64,000 nucleotides of DNA from Candidatus Muiribacterium halophilum (lineage in GTDB: Bacteria; Muiribacteriota; Muiribacteriia; Muiribacteriales; Muiribacteriaceae), in contig JALOAD010000002.1 in NCBI GenBank assembly GCA_023228995.1, positions 1 to 64,000 of the forward strand. The letters run 5' to 3'. A program made the position numbers and the translations under genes. Shown in pieces: positions 8,682-17,331 of the stretch; the first letter of the stretch is position 1, and every line of letters begins with the position of its first letter. The notes beneath the pieces were generated by a model. The model worked only from the letters and a program-made list of their open reading frames with translations. It was not told where the DNA came from and searched no databases.

Positions 8682-9049
8682 GATTTTTAAATGATAATGA
8701 AAAAAAATCAATTTTAAATATTAAAAAATCCAGTTTAAACAAAGCATTATCATTATTTTTTATTTATAAATTAAAAAAACAACCTTGTTTTGAAAATAAT
8801 ATTAGAATTGGAATTTTATATAGAGAAATTAGAGATTATAAAAAATCATGTGAAATGTTTGAAATATTAATTAAAGAAAATACACAACAAAATTCGCAAC
8901 AAATTATAAAATTATGCACAGAATATATTATTACTTTAAAAGATAAAGGTGATTTTAATAAAGCAATACAAATCTTTGAAAAATTTATAAAAAAAACTGA
9001 TGATAAAATATTAAAAAATACAATTGAATTTATAAAAAAAAATCTTTGA
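8678..9049 (+). CDS. Small TPR-like helical protein
   Basis: The 123-residue protein has two recognisable TPR-like helix pairs (NNIRIGILYREIRDYKKSCE and TLKDKGDFNKAIQIFEKF) and no signal peptide. Its start overlaps the end of the second radical SAM gene by ATGA, so the two are translated together. TPR proteins usually hold partners in place; here it may recruit the substrate or link the radical SAM enzymes and the PP-loop enzyme. That is an inference from position. It may also be a separated continuation of the helical tails seen at the ends of both radical SAM proteins. Confidence 0.72.
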   Translation: MRFLNDNEKKSILNIKKSSLNKALSLFFIYKLKKQPCFENNIRIGILYREIRDYKKSCEMFEILIKENTQQNSQQIIKLCTEYIITLKDKGDFNKAIQIFEKFIKKTDDKILKNTIEFIKKNL

Positions 9050-9079
9050 TAGTTAATAGAATTAAAAAGAAGGTTGTAA

Positions 9080-10618
9080 ATGTCAAATGATAATACAAAA
9101 AAAACAGTAAAAATAGAATTTATTGTTTTTAAAGAAGAAGTAATTGAAAAACTAAAAAATATTACAATTACTGAAGATTACAGCAAAATTTGGGATGTTA
9201 CAGATTTTGCATATTTTTTAATGAGATTTAAAGATGAAATTGTTTTTTTTACTGAATTTTCTGGGTTAAATTCTGTTTACTATAATATAAATAAAGGAAA
9301 ACTAGCTATTTATAAAAGTTTTGCTAAAATTCCTAATAAAAAAATTGATATAGAGAGTATTGCTTATTATTTAAGATTTGGATTTTTCCCAGAAGGAAAG
9401 ACTTTTTATAAAAATGTATTTCGTATTTTGCCAGGAAGAATTTATAAGTTTAAAAAAGGTATTATTAGCCAAAAATTAATTAATATACCTGAAAATCCAG
9501 CTGGTTTAAAGGAAAAACCAGATTTTAGAAATTTTGGAATATTATTTGAAAACATTATTTCATCTAATTATTATGAAAAATACAGTACTATAATGTATTC
9601 CGGTGGAATTGATTCAACATGTATGATTTGTGCGTTAAAAAACAAGGGAAAAAAGGTTAACTCATTATCTGTAAGATTTAATGAAAAAGAATTTGATGAA
9701 GATAATTTCAGAAGAGATTTTATAAAAACAAATTGCACCAATCACAAAGATATAATTATAAGTCCAGAAGATTATGTAAAAGAGATTATACATTATATAG
9801 AATCTTCTCAAAAAAATATATTAACAGCAACACAGGATATATGGGCTTTTTCTCATGCTCTAAAAAAATCTGAGATTGAATATAATGATGTATATTTTGG
9901 TTTAGGTGGAGATGAGTATTTTGCAGGATATTCATATATGACAGATGTATTAAGTGATTTCTCTGATTTTAAAGAATTATTTGATTTTTCAATAAATAAA
10001 TTTAATTCAAAAGGTCTTACAAATATACTTTTAAACAATATAATGAATAAATTTTGTAATAATTATTCATATATACCAGAGTATTTTGACAAAAATGAAA
10101 TATTAGAATTAACAGGATTTAATACAGATAGTATTTTAAGTAATTTTAATGAAAATGCTGTTATAAATAATGATATAGAAGATTTTTACAAAAAAATTAT
10201 ACTTTTTGAATATTATAACAAATTACCCTGTAATTATTATGCAAGATTGAATTCTATTGAAAATCTTACATCAAATTATATAAAAACGCCATTTGGAAAT
10301 CCTGAAATTCTGACATATTCACTAAGTGCTGGTATGAAAGCTAGCATAAATAACAATAAAAATAAATTCACGCTTTATAATATGTATAAAAATCAAATTC
10401 CTGAAAATATATTAAACAGAAAAAAACAAGGATTTAAAATTCCATTGCTTGAATGGATAAAATCAGGTCATTTTGATTTTATGAAGCCTATAATAACTGA
10501 AAAACTTCAATTTCTCGATATTGATAGTAAATATATTGAAAAGCTATACAAACTTGACAATCCTGAATTAGATAAAGAAAAACTTTGGCTATTAATAAAT
10601 TTAGCAATAATGATATAA
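9080..10618 (+). CDS. Asparagine-synthetase-like PP-loop enzyme lacking the glutaminase Cys
   Basis: The ATP pyrophosphatase loop SGGIDS is at residues 174-179, followed by the asparagine-synthetase-B-like motif GLGGDEYFAGYSYM. A later conserved block (RKKQGFKIPLLEWI) completes the synthetase domain. The N-terminal part keeps the end of the class II glutamine amidotransferase fold (for example FFPEGKTFYKNVFRILPG) but the protein starts MSND, with no Cys2 nucleophile, so it cannot release ammonia from glutamine. Such enzymes make amides or other ATP-driven bonds, as in beta-lactam or lasso-peptide synthetases. It follows the radical SAM genes by about 30 bases with AGAAGG upstream. Joint action on one product is likely but unproven. 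Confidence 0.85.
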   Translation: MSNDNTKKTVKIEFIVFKEEVIEKLKNITITEDYSKIWDVTDFAYFLMRFKDEIVFFTEFSGLNSVYYNINKGKLAIYKSFAKIPNKKIDIESIAYYLRFGFFPEGKTFYKNVFRILPGRIYKFKKGIISQKLINIPENPAGLKEKPDFRNFGILFENIISSNYYEKYSTIMYSGGIDSTCMICALKNKGKKVNSLSVRFNEKEFDEDNFRRDFIKTNCTNHKDIIISPEDYVKEIIHYIESSQKNILTATQDIWAFSHALKKSEIEYNDVYFGLGGDEYFAGYSYMTDVLSDFSDFKELFDFSINKFNSKGLTNILLNNIMNKFCNNYSYIPEYFDKNEILELTGFNTDSILSNFNENAVINNDIEDFYKKIILFEYYNKLPCNYYARLNSIENLTSNYIKTPFGNPEILTYSLSAGMKASINNNKNKFTLYNMYKNQIPENILNRKKQGFKIPLLEWIKSGHFDFMKPIITEKLQFLDIDSKYIEKLYKLDNPELDKEKLWLLINLAIMI

Positions 10619-10759
10619 GATTAACTAGTAAAAGAGTACAAAAAGTTAATTAAGTATTCTTTAAGGAATTGATGGTCTTCTTCTTCTATTTAGTACAGAA
10701 AAAATGAAAAAAGTCAGATAAAGAAATGGTTAATCAAAATATTTTTATTAAAAAACATC

Positions 10760-10788
10760 TTGACAATATAACAAATAATTAATAAAAT
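10760..10788 (+). promoter_or_regulatory. Sigma70-type promoter of the TPR-caspase gene
   Basis: A consensus TTGACA (10760-10765) is followed after exactly 17 bases by TAAAAT (10783-10788). Transcription would start about 70 bases before the ATG at 10868. It lies in the 249-base gap after the asparagine-synthetase-like gene, where I see no gene, and makes 10868 the head of a new unit. Confidence 0.75.
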
Positions 10789-10867
10789 TATCGTATTAAG
10801 ATTAGATATCCTAGAATGAATTCAAAACATTTTCTAATATTAAAATTTTCTATATAAGAGGTTTTAT

Positions 10868-13800
10868 ATGAAAAAAACATTGTACATTTTAACAATTCTG
10901 TTGTTTTCTGTTTTTTCATGGAGCATGAATCTTGATTATATTGAAGCTGTATCAGGTGTGAATTTACTTTCAGAAAACAAAATTTTTAGTATTCCAGAGA
11001 ATGACAAAGATATATCAGATAGAATTGATAATATAGGAAGTCAGGCAGAAATCCTGGATTATCTTGGAAATCTTTCACAGAGTTTTGCAGATAATGAAAA
11101 AATTGTTGAGAGTATTGAAGCAGTATATGATTTTACTGTATCTGAAATAGAAAAAGATTCTGAATTTTTATGTAAAAATATTGTTGATGAAAATTACCAA
11201 GAAAATATAAAAAAATATGTTAATAAGATGAAATCTGAATTTAAATCAAATAAAGATATGGGTATTTTTTATACTTTAAACTCAAAACTTCTTGAAAAGA
11301 TGAGTAATATGAGAATAAAAAGATCTCATATCAATATTGTATCAGACATTCAGGATGTAATCCTTAAAAATGAGAAAACACAAAGGATATTTGGTATAGA
11401 TCACAAAAAATACATACAAAAATTTGGACTTAAGATAACAGATTATTTCAGAGAACAGATAGATGTTTTTTTAAAGGATAAAGATAAAGAAAAATTCTTA
11501 AAAAAATACAAATATATAGAAAAAGCATTTTCATTGTATAAAATTCTTAATCGCAAATTCTGTATAGAAAAGTCAAGAGAAAATACACCGGAAGAAGAAT
11601 TGTATGAGAGTGCAATGATAGAAATAGGTGATGGAAATTACATGACAGCTGTCAATCTATTGCAGAGATTGATAGCAGAATATCCTTCTTATGCCTTTTT
11701 AAATGGAGCATATTATGAGACAGGTTATTGTTATGAACAGATGGGAGATAATATTAATGCAATTGAATGGTATAAAAAAAGTATATTGAATGACAAAACA
11801 GATCCATTCAAAAGATATTCATATTCAAAGATAATCACGATATATAATATTTACAATGGAAGTGAAGAAGAAATTTTTGAATGTCTTAAGTTTTTTGACT
11901 GGTGCATAGAATACTCCCCTGATGAAAATATAAGACAAAATGCAAGATATGATAAAAGCAAAGCTTATAATTCTTTGTATAATATGACAGAAGATCCTGA
12001 ACTAAAAAAAGAATATTATACAAAAGAAGCGGAAGCACTTGAGCTGTATATTGAAAAATATATTAATACTGGAGAATATCAACCGGAAAAAGGAGAAGTA
12101 TATAATCAGTTAGGATTCATATATTATGTTATTGCAAGTTTTTATGAAAGTGATTTAGAAAAAAGAGAAGAAGTATATAATAAATCAATAGAAAGATATA
12201 AAGAGAATCTTATATCAGACAATAATGTTCTGTTGGAATCATGTTATTTAGGAATTGTTAACGGATATGCTGCTAATAATTTTTTATATGGGATAACAGA
12301 TAGAGAAAAGACAAGAGATTATGGAAAAGATTGCGAAAAATATACTCATATGTACATGAATGCTTTTTCTGTTAATGCAAATGAGTATATTAGAAGAACC
12401 ATACTTTATGCAATGGCTGGAACTTACATAAGGACAGGAAACACATATTTATACGATGATGAGAATGAATATGAAAAAATAATAGAAAATTATGAAAAAG
12501 CAAAAGAGATGTTTTCAAGTATAATACCTTATCAATATATGACAAAAGAGCATATAGAAAACATCTTAGGAGAATGTAATTTTATAATTGGGACAACATA
12601 TCTTTACTTTGAAAAAGATAAAGAAAAAGCTCAAAAATTTCTGAAACTTTCAGAAGAACAGCATTTATCAGTAATAAATAATTCAGATACAGATAAGACA
12701 GAAAAAGTAAGAGCATATTCAAATATAGTAAATACTTACAGATTCCTCGAAGATTACGATAAAGCATTATGGGCCTGTAATCAAGCAATAGGAATAACAG
12801 ATTATCAGACAGATTATTATATTCAGGCTGGAATATATGTTCAGATGGGAACAATGTATTTATTAAAAGGTGAATCAGAGAAAGCAAGAGAAATATTCAC
12901 AAATGTAAATACATATTATCCAAACTCAGGAGTAAACTCAAAATCCGATATAGGAATAGCAGACAGTTACAGAGATGAGCAAAATTATGAAGAAGCGGAA
13001 AAATATTTCACAAAAGTCATAGAAGACCCATTCTATAATAACTTCGAAAAAATACATCATCAGGAAAAAATAAGAGCATATCAGGAACTTATCGAAATAT
13101 ATAAAAAGACAGATAATTATAGCAAAGCTGATGAAATGCTCAAAAAAGTATTAGGAGCATATTACGATTCAGGATATTATTACAATGATGATTTTGTAAA
13201 AAAAGCAAAGGAGATATACATAGAGACAGTAAAAGTACAGATTGAGCCAGTTATTGAAGAAATGAAGGAAGGTGAGAAGAAAAGACTCACCGCAAGTCTT
13301 GTATATAAAGATGGGAATCCAGTAGACATGACAGGACTTGAGAATATACAATGGAATTGGAGTATAACTGGAAATGAAGAAGATTCATACTCGCTGGAAC
13401 CTTTAAGAACAAATTCCACAAAAGCAGATTTCACATTATACAAAGGCAATTTCATGGATATAATAATATCAGCAAAAGTGGACTTTTCGGTCGCTGAAAG
13501 AATCGGAAGCAGAACGGTATCAAGAGAATTCACTCTTGAAGGAGATAATCAGGTACCAATAATGATAGTCAATGAAGATGACAGAAGGATAAAAAACATA
13601 CCAATGATAAATCCACATAATCTTGAAGGAATAGGAATGGGAGAAAGTCCGTATGCAGGAGATCCGTTACATCTATCATTGAAATTCTTATCTGAATATA
13701 CAGACAATAAAGCAGATGAGATAGAAGCAATGATATTAGACCCATATTACAGTTTGTCTCATCATGTAGTATTAAAAGAAACAGGAGATGACACAAGAAT

Positions 13801-15118
13801 ATTCAGGACTGAGATACCTGAGGTAAATCAGGACGACAACCCTGATAATGATGTAGCTTATGACAGTTTTGAAGTTAAGATAAACTATCCATTACCATAT
13901 CCACAGATAATCACCCATCGCTCCTTAGCAGATTCATGTGAAATTGAGTATGTGAAGAAGAATGGTGAGATAATAAATGATTTTGATGATGATGGAGAGA
14001 TACAGGAAAAGGAAAGATTACATTTTCCAGTATGGCAGGGACCAGATTATGAAGATGAAGAGCGATGGGTCAGGCTGAACTCTGCGAGTGTAAAAGAAGG
14101 CTCAGCACAGACCCAGAATTATTACATATCTAATATGGTATTCACAAAAGAACAATGTAAACCACTGGATCAGACTCAGTTTATAGCTAAAAATGCTAAG
14201 TTTTATGTAAAAGTTTTGGTTGAAGAAAATAGTAATGAAAGAAATAGAAAAATTTCAATAACTGATAAGATTGGTTATGAAATTGGCTGTTTCCTCGAGG
14301 AAGTTGGATTGATACATGGATATACACACTCTCACAAAATATTAAAAACAATAAAACCAATAATGTATGTTCCTTATACTTATAAAAATGATTGTCTTAC
14401 AATTAACGGCGAAGAAAATATCGTGTGTAAAGTTTATGATGATACTGATGAAACAACTCCTTTTTTGATAGAGTTCGAGAATTATAAAAAGAAATCAAAT
14501 TATAAAAAGATTTTTTTATTTTTAAAATCGAGTTTAGGTCCAAAAGAATCTGACGAAAAATTTAAAGAAATGAAAAATCAAATCATAAATATTTGTAAAG
14601 ACAAATTAGATTATACTGTTATTGTAGATGAAAGTCTGACAGGGTTTGAATTTTATAATTATATAAATTATGGAGATATTTTATATTATAATGGACATGG
14701 AGGAGATTTTAATTATAGTGATAATGATGAATTTCTAGGGTTTACAGTTGATGAATATTTAGATTTGAGTTCATTGACTTATAAACTTCAAAATGTAATT
14801 TTTACAAAAGATATTGAAAAAATTATTAATAAGTATGATTTTGTTTTTATGAATTGTTGCTTTAGTGGATTAGAACCTGGAAACGATGAGTTGTCAAATG
14901 CTTTAAATACAAAAAATTATTTAGGATGGAATATCAGAGTTAATTCGAGATATGCGGATGATTTTGGTTTTTTCTTTTTTAATAAATTCTATGAAGAAAA
15001 TGATTATAAAGGTGCAATAAAATATTCTTTAGAAGAAAGCAATAAAATTAAGGAATATATAGACCTAAATATTGAGTATAAAGATAAGGATTTGAAATTC
15101 ATATCTTTTGAGGATTAA
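10868..15118 (+). CDS. Exported TPR protein with C-terminal caspase-like (clan CD) domain
   Basis: The 1416-residue protein opens with a signal peptide (MKKTLYILTILLFSVFSWS). Residues about 240-800 are TPR repeats (for example AINLLQRL-like units, AIEWYKKSI, ALELYIEKY, YEEAEKYFTKV). Residues about 800-1090 look beta-rich (WNWSITG, VSREFTLEGDNQVPIMIVNE, IFRTEIPEVNQDD). The last 240 residues resemble caspase/CHAT peptidases: ILYYNGHGGDF gives His1277 and FVFMNCCFSGLEP gives Cys1331, 54 residues apart, the usual order for a His/Cys dyad. From about 14160 the codons shift from A-ended to T-ended, suggesting that the tail was acquired separately. A small PepSY-like protein follows after two bases. 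The peptidase call rests on motifs only; target unknown. Confidence 0.78.
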   Translation: MKKTLYILTILLFSVFSWSMNLDYIEAVSGVNLLSENKIFSIPENDKDISDRIDNIGSQAEILDYLGNLSQSFADNEKIVESIEAVYDFTVSEIEKDSEFLCKNIVDENYQENIKKYVNKMKSEFKSNKDMGIFYTLNSKLLEKMSNMRIKRSHINIVSDIQDVILKNEKTQRIFGIDHKKYIQKFGLKITDYFREQIDVFLKDKDKEKFLKKYKYIEKAFSLYKILNRKFCIEKSRENTPEEELYESAMIEIGDGNYMTAVNLLQRLIAEYPSYAFLNGAYYETGYCYEQMGDNINAIEWYKKSILNDKTDPFKRYSYSKIITIYNIYNGSEEEIFECLKFFDWCIEYSPDENIRQNARYDKSKAYNSLYNMTEDPELKKEYYTKEAEALELYIEKYINTGEYQPEKGEVYNQLGFIYYVIASFYESDLEKREEVYNKSIERYKENLISDNNVLLESCYLGIVNGYAANNFLYGITDREKTRDYGKDCEKYTHMYMNAFSVNANEYIRRTILYAMAGTYIRTGNTYLYDDENEYEKIIENYEKAKEMFSSIIPYQYMTKEHIENILGECNFIIGTTYLYFEKDKEKAQKFLKLSEEQHLSVINNSDTDKTEKVRAYSNIVNTYRFLEDYDKALWACNQAIGITDYQTDYYIQAGIYVQMGTMYLLKGESEKAREIFTNVNTYYPNSGVNSKSDIGIADSYRDEQNYEEAEKYFTKVIEDPFYNNFEKIHHQEKIRAYQELIEIYKKTDNYSKADEMLKKVLGAYYDSGYYYNDDFVKKAKEIYIETVKVQIEPVIEEMKEGEKKRLTASLVYKDGNPVDMTGLENIQWNWSITGNEEDSYSLEPLRTNSTKADFTLYKGNFMDIIISAKVDFSVAERIGSRTVSREFTLEGDNQVPIMIVNEDDRRIKNIPMINPHNLEGIGMGESPYAGDPLHLSLKFLSEYTDNKADEIEAMILDPYYSLSHHVVLKETGDDTRIFRTEIPEVNQDDNPDNDVAYDSFEVKINYPLPYPQIITHRSLADSCEIEYVKKNGEIINDFDDDGEIQEKERLHFPVWQGPDYEDEERWVRLNSASVKEGSAQTQNYYISNMVFTKEQCKPLDQTQFIAKNAKFYVKVLVEENSNERNRKISITDKIGYEIGCFLEEVGLIHGYTHSHKILKTIKPIMYVPYTYKNDCLTINGEENIVCKVYDDTDETTPFLIEFENYKKKSNYKKIFLFLKSSLGPKESDEKFKEMKNQIINICKDKLDYTVIVDESLTGFEFYNYINYGDILYYNGHGGDFNYSDNDEFLGFTVDEYLDLSSLTYKLQNVIFTKDIEKIINKYDFVFMNCCFSGLEPGNDELSNALNTKNYLGWNIRVNSRYADDFGFFFFNKFYEENDYKGAIKYSLEESNKIKEYIDLNIEYKDKDLKFISFED

Positions 15119-15119
15119 A

Positions 15120-15980
15120 ATGAAAAAAATTTTTGGGTCGATTATTTTTTTGTTTATTATAATAATAGTTATTTTGTTTGATAATTATAATAAAAGATAT
15201 TTTATTATAAAAAAGTTAAATGAATTAAAAATTTCGAGTCAATTTAATATTAAAAACTTGGATTATGGGAAAAAAAATACTACTTATTTTTTAGAAAAAA
15301 GCGTATTACACTATAGCTATAAAGATGATTTTGTTGATGTGAAAATAATTATTGATTATTTTGATAATATTATTCGTGAAATTGCTATTAAATATAAGAC
15401 AAATTATGAATCTAAATTTGACGATGACTATTATTTAAAAATTAGAGATAAAATAATTAGATATAGTAATATTGAATTAAAATTAAAGAAAAATAAAAAT
15501 GAATATAAGTGGATTGCTTGTTATGGAGAATATGAATATAAGGGGCAGAGTATAGAAATTATTACTGATATGAATGGTAGAATTGAATATTTTTATAATA
15601 ATATATTATCAGATAATATTCCTAAAAATACAAAAGTCAAAAAAACTAAACAAGAAGCACTTTCAATTGTAATAAAAATATTAAGGGAAAAAGAAGGAAT
15701 AGTTAATGAAAAAATTAATAAAGATGAAATTGAATTAAAAATATTTTTTGCTAATGGCAGGTGGTATAATTCTTTTTCTTATTATATATATAAACTTTAT
15801 ACAAAGTTTAAATATATGCCATTATTCTATTTTTATGAAAAAAAATTGTATTATCAGAATTTATATTATATTGTCAGATGCGAAATACCAGATCAATATA
15901 TGTATATAGATGTACTAGTTGATCCAGTAAGAGGAGATATTGTTGGCGGATTTGATGTTGGTGGATATCGTGGAAATTAA
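15120..15980 (+). CDS. Membrane-anchored PepSY-like protein, possible partner of the caspase-like protein
   Basis: One N-terminal transmembrane segment (GSIIFLFIIIIVILF) leads into about 260 extracytoplasmic residues. The end, YIDVLVDPVRGDIVGGFDVG, reads like the closing strand of a PepSY-type fold, and KTKQEALSIVIKILREK resembles its helix. PepSY domains are known in protease propeptides and inhibitors. ATG 15120 is used because AGGA stands just upstream; a TTG at 15108 would overlap the preceding gene. The two-base gap to the caspase-like gene and the terminator right behind suggest a two-gene unit, so a regulatory or protective role towards that protein is possible. This is inference; the protein has no family that I firmly recognise. 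Confidence 0.7.
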   Translation: MKKIFGSIIFLFIIIIVILFDNYNKRYFIIKKLNELKISSQFNIKNLDYGKKNTTYFLEKSVLHYSYKDDFVDVKIIIDYFDNIIREIAIKYKTNYESKFDDDYYLKIRDKIIRYSNIELKLKKNKNEYKWIACYGEYEYKGQSIEIITDMNGRIEYFYNNILSDNIPKNTKVKKTKQEALSIVIKILREKEGIVNEKINKDEIELKIFFANGRWYNSFSYYIYKLYTKFKYMPLFYFYEKKLYYQNLYYIVRCEIPDQYMYIDVLVDPVRGDIVGGFDVGGYRGN

Positions 15981-16034
15981 AAAATAAAGTTTTAAACAAT
16001 TTAATCGTTTTATGGAAACAGGATATGATATGAA

Positions 16035-16082
16035 GCAATGGTTCATGTTTTACAGTATAAAACATGAACCATTGCGTTTTTT
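16035..16082 (+). terminator. Strong rho-independent terminator
   Basis: A perfect 18-bp stem (GCAATGGTTCATGTTTTA and its complement) closes over the five-base loop CAGTA and is followed by G and six T. It lies 54 bases behind the PepSY-like gene and ends that unit. A nominal reading frame runs through it from upstream, which argues against that frame being a gene. Confidence 0.9.
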
Positions 16083-16332
16083 ATTCAGAACTGAGATTCC
16101 TGAGGCAAATCAGGACGACAAAAAGCGTGGGGTCAGGCTAAACTCTGCGGGAGTAAAAGAAGGCTCAGCTCAGACCCGGGTAGTATCAAGAGAATTCACT
16201 CTTGAAGGAGACAATCAGGTACCAATAATGATAGTAAACGAAGAAGACAGAAGGATAAAAAACATACCAATGATAAACCCGCATAATCTTGAAGGAATAG
16301 GAATGGGAGAAAACTTCCTAAGGAGCAATTGA
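16083..16332 (+). pseudogene. Shuffled remnant of the large TPR-caspase gene
   Basis: Three blocks of the 10868-15118 gene recur here with few changes but in altered order. 16083-16121 matches 13801-13839 (RTEIPE region), 16124-16177 matches 14061-14115 (VRLNSASVKEGSAQT region), and 16183-16310 matches 13517-13643 (VSREFTLEGDNQVPIMIVNE region). In the parent the order is third, first, second. All three joins keep the parental reading frame, although the open frame leads in only through the terminator hairpin and has no ribosome binding site of its own. It is best read as a scar of a former tandem copy that lost internal segments. Confidence 0.85.
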
Positions 16333-16511
16333 GAATTTATAATGAAAAATGAAAAATTTGAAAAAATAAAAGATTTTGCTTTTAATTGTTCAATGTTAAT
16401 TTTTAATTGTTCATTATGATTTATTATAAACTATGATATTGATTTTTGTTTATTCAATTAGCAACTTATTGTATTAATTTTGATTTTAGTTATTGCTGAT
16501 TGTTTTTTAAG

Positions 16512-16540
16512 TTGTAAGTAATACTGTTTTAATGTAAAAT
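16512..16540 (+). promoter_or_regulatory. Promoter abutting the small membrane protein (probably leaderless)
   Basis: TTGTAA (16512-16517) and TAAAAT (16535-16540) are 17 bases apart. The first ATG follows at 16548, seven bases after the -10, the expected transcription start. It may also drive the lipoprotein and stress-protein genes downstream. Confidence 0.55.
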
Positions 16541-16547
16541 ATTTAAC

Positions 16548-16727
16548 ATGAATGAAAACATTATTAAAATAATTTGTTCCATTATAGGATTGGTTTTAGC
16601 ATTTATACTTGTACCTCTAATGGTTGGAGCTTTTATAGTAATGCTTAAAGTAATTGTAGGTATACTATTTGCAGTATTGTTTTTTGATATGTATAAAAAA
16701 TATAAAAGTAGAAATACTAAATATTAA
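16548..16727 (+). CDS. Small two-helix membrane protein
   Basis: This 59-residue reading frame encodes two hydrophobic stretches (IICSIIGLVLAFILVPLM and GAFIVMLKVIVGILFAVLFF) followed by a basic tail (DMYKKYKSRNTKY), the pattern of a short inner-membrane hairpin. There is no ribosome binding site, but a promoter ends seven bases before the ATG, so a leaderless message is plausible. I recognise no family. It lies 49 bases before the lipoprotein gene. Its hydrophobic pattern and basic end support it being real; the short length keeps confidence moderate. Confidence 0.55.
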   Translation: MNENIIKIICSIIGLVLAFILVPLMVGAFIVMLKVIVGILFAVLFFDMYKKYKSRNTKY

Positions 16728-16776
16728 TTAAAACAAATTTTATATTCAATAAACTATAAATCTTGGAGGTTTTTAT

Positions 16777-17310
16777 ATGTTGAAATTTCTTTCGACAGTA
16801 AGTTTATGCTTAGTTTTTGCAATTACAGGTTGCGGTAAATCTGATAAAATAAATACAAAAAATACAGATGTAAAAGAAAAACCTGTTGAAGCAAAATCAA
16901 TAAATATTACTCCTATAAAAGTTAGAAACGATAGAAAAACAGGAGGAGATATGCAGAATAATTCTAAATATCCGGTGCTTAACATTTCTCAGGTTTTTCA
17001 GCAGGCTAAAGAACTCAATGGTAAACGAGTTAAATTAATTGTGTATCAAGGAATTCGATCTGGTGATTCAACTGATAATATACCTCCTTTAATGACAAGA
17101 AGTGATGGTTATGTTCATGATGAAAATGGCACTTTAATGCTTAGAATGGGTTGGCAGTATTCAAATACATATAATGAGATGATAAAAGAAAATCCAGATG
17201 CTGTTTACAATGAAGAATATATTAAAATTGATAAAGGTAGATGGGAAATAACTCCTATTGTATTTTATAAAAATGGGTCAATACTACTTTCGCTAAAAGA
17301 TTTTAGATAA
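16777..17310 (+). CDS. Putative lipoprotein of unknown function
   Basis: The N terminus has a lipoprotein signal: a hydrophobic stretch ending in the lipobox-like AITGC, with Cys20 as the predicted lipidated residue after export. A Lys/Thr-rich linker (about residues 21-65) leads to a domain of about 110 residues containing VFQQAKELNGKRVKLIVYQG and YVHDENGTLMLRMGW, which may be an OB-like beta barrel. I do not recognise the family. GGAGG precedes the ATG well. The universal stress protein follows after 21 bases, so the two probably share a transcript. Confidence 0.75.
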   Translation: MLKFLSTVSLCLVFAITGCGKSDKINTKNTDVKEKPVEAKSINITPIKVRNDRKTGGDMQNNSKYPVLNISQVFQQAKELNGKRVKLIVYQGIRSGDSTDNIPPLMTRSDGYVHDENGTLMLRMGWQYSNTYNEMIKENPDAVYNEEYIKIDKGRWEITPIVFYKNGSILLSLKDFR

Positions 17311-17331
17311 AAATTTAACTTTGGAGGAACA

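Larger units (their letters stand above)
15981..16547. other. Gap holding terminator, gene remnant and AT-rich palindrome
   Basis: Apart from the terminator (16035-16082) and the shuffled gene remnant (16083-16332), the gap contains an AT-rich imperfect inverted repeat: ATAATGAAAAATGAAAAATT near 16338 and its counterpart ending TTGTTCATTAT near 16419. The rest, up to the promoter at 16512, shows nothing that I can name. Confidence 0.6.

Noticed and set aside
10619-10759. Precursor peptide gene for the radical SAM cluster
   Set aside because: Only frames of about a dozen codons without ribosome binding sites are present.
16012-16332. Open frame of 106 codons behind the PepSY-like gene
   Set aside because: It reads through a perfect terminator hairpin and then through rearranged pieces of the upstream gene, with no ribosome binding site. 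Treated as a remnant.
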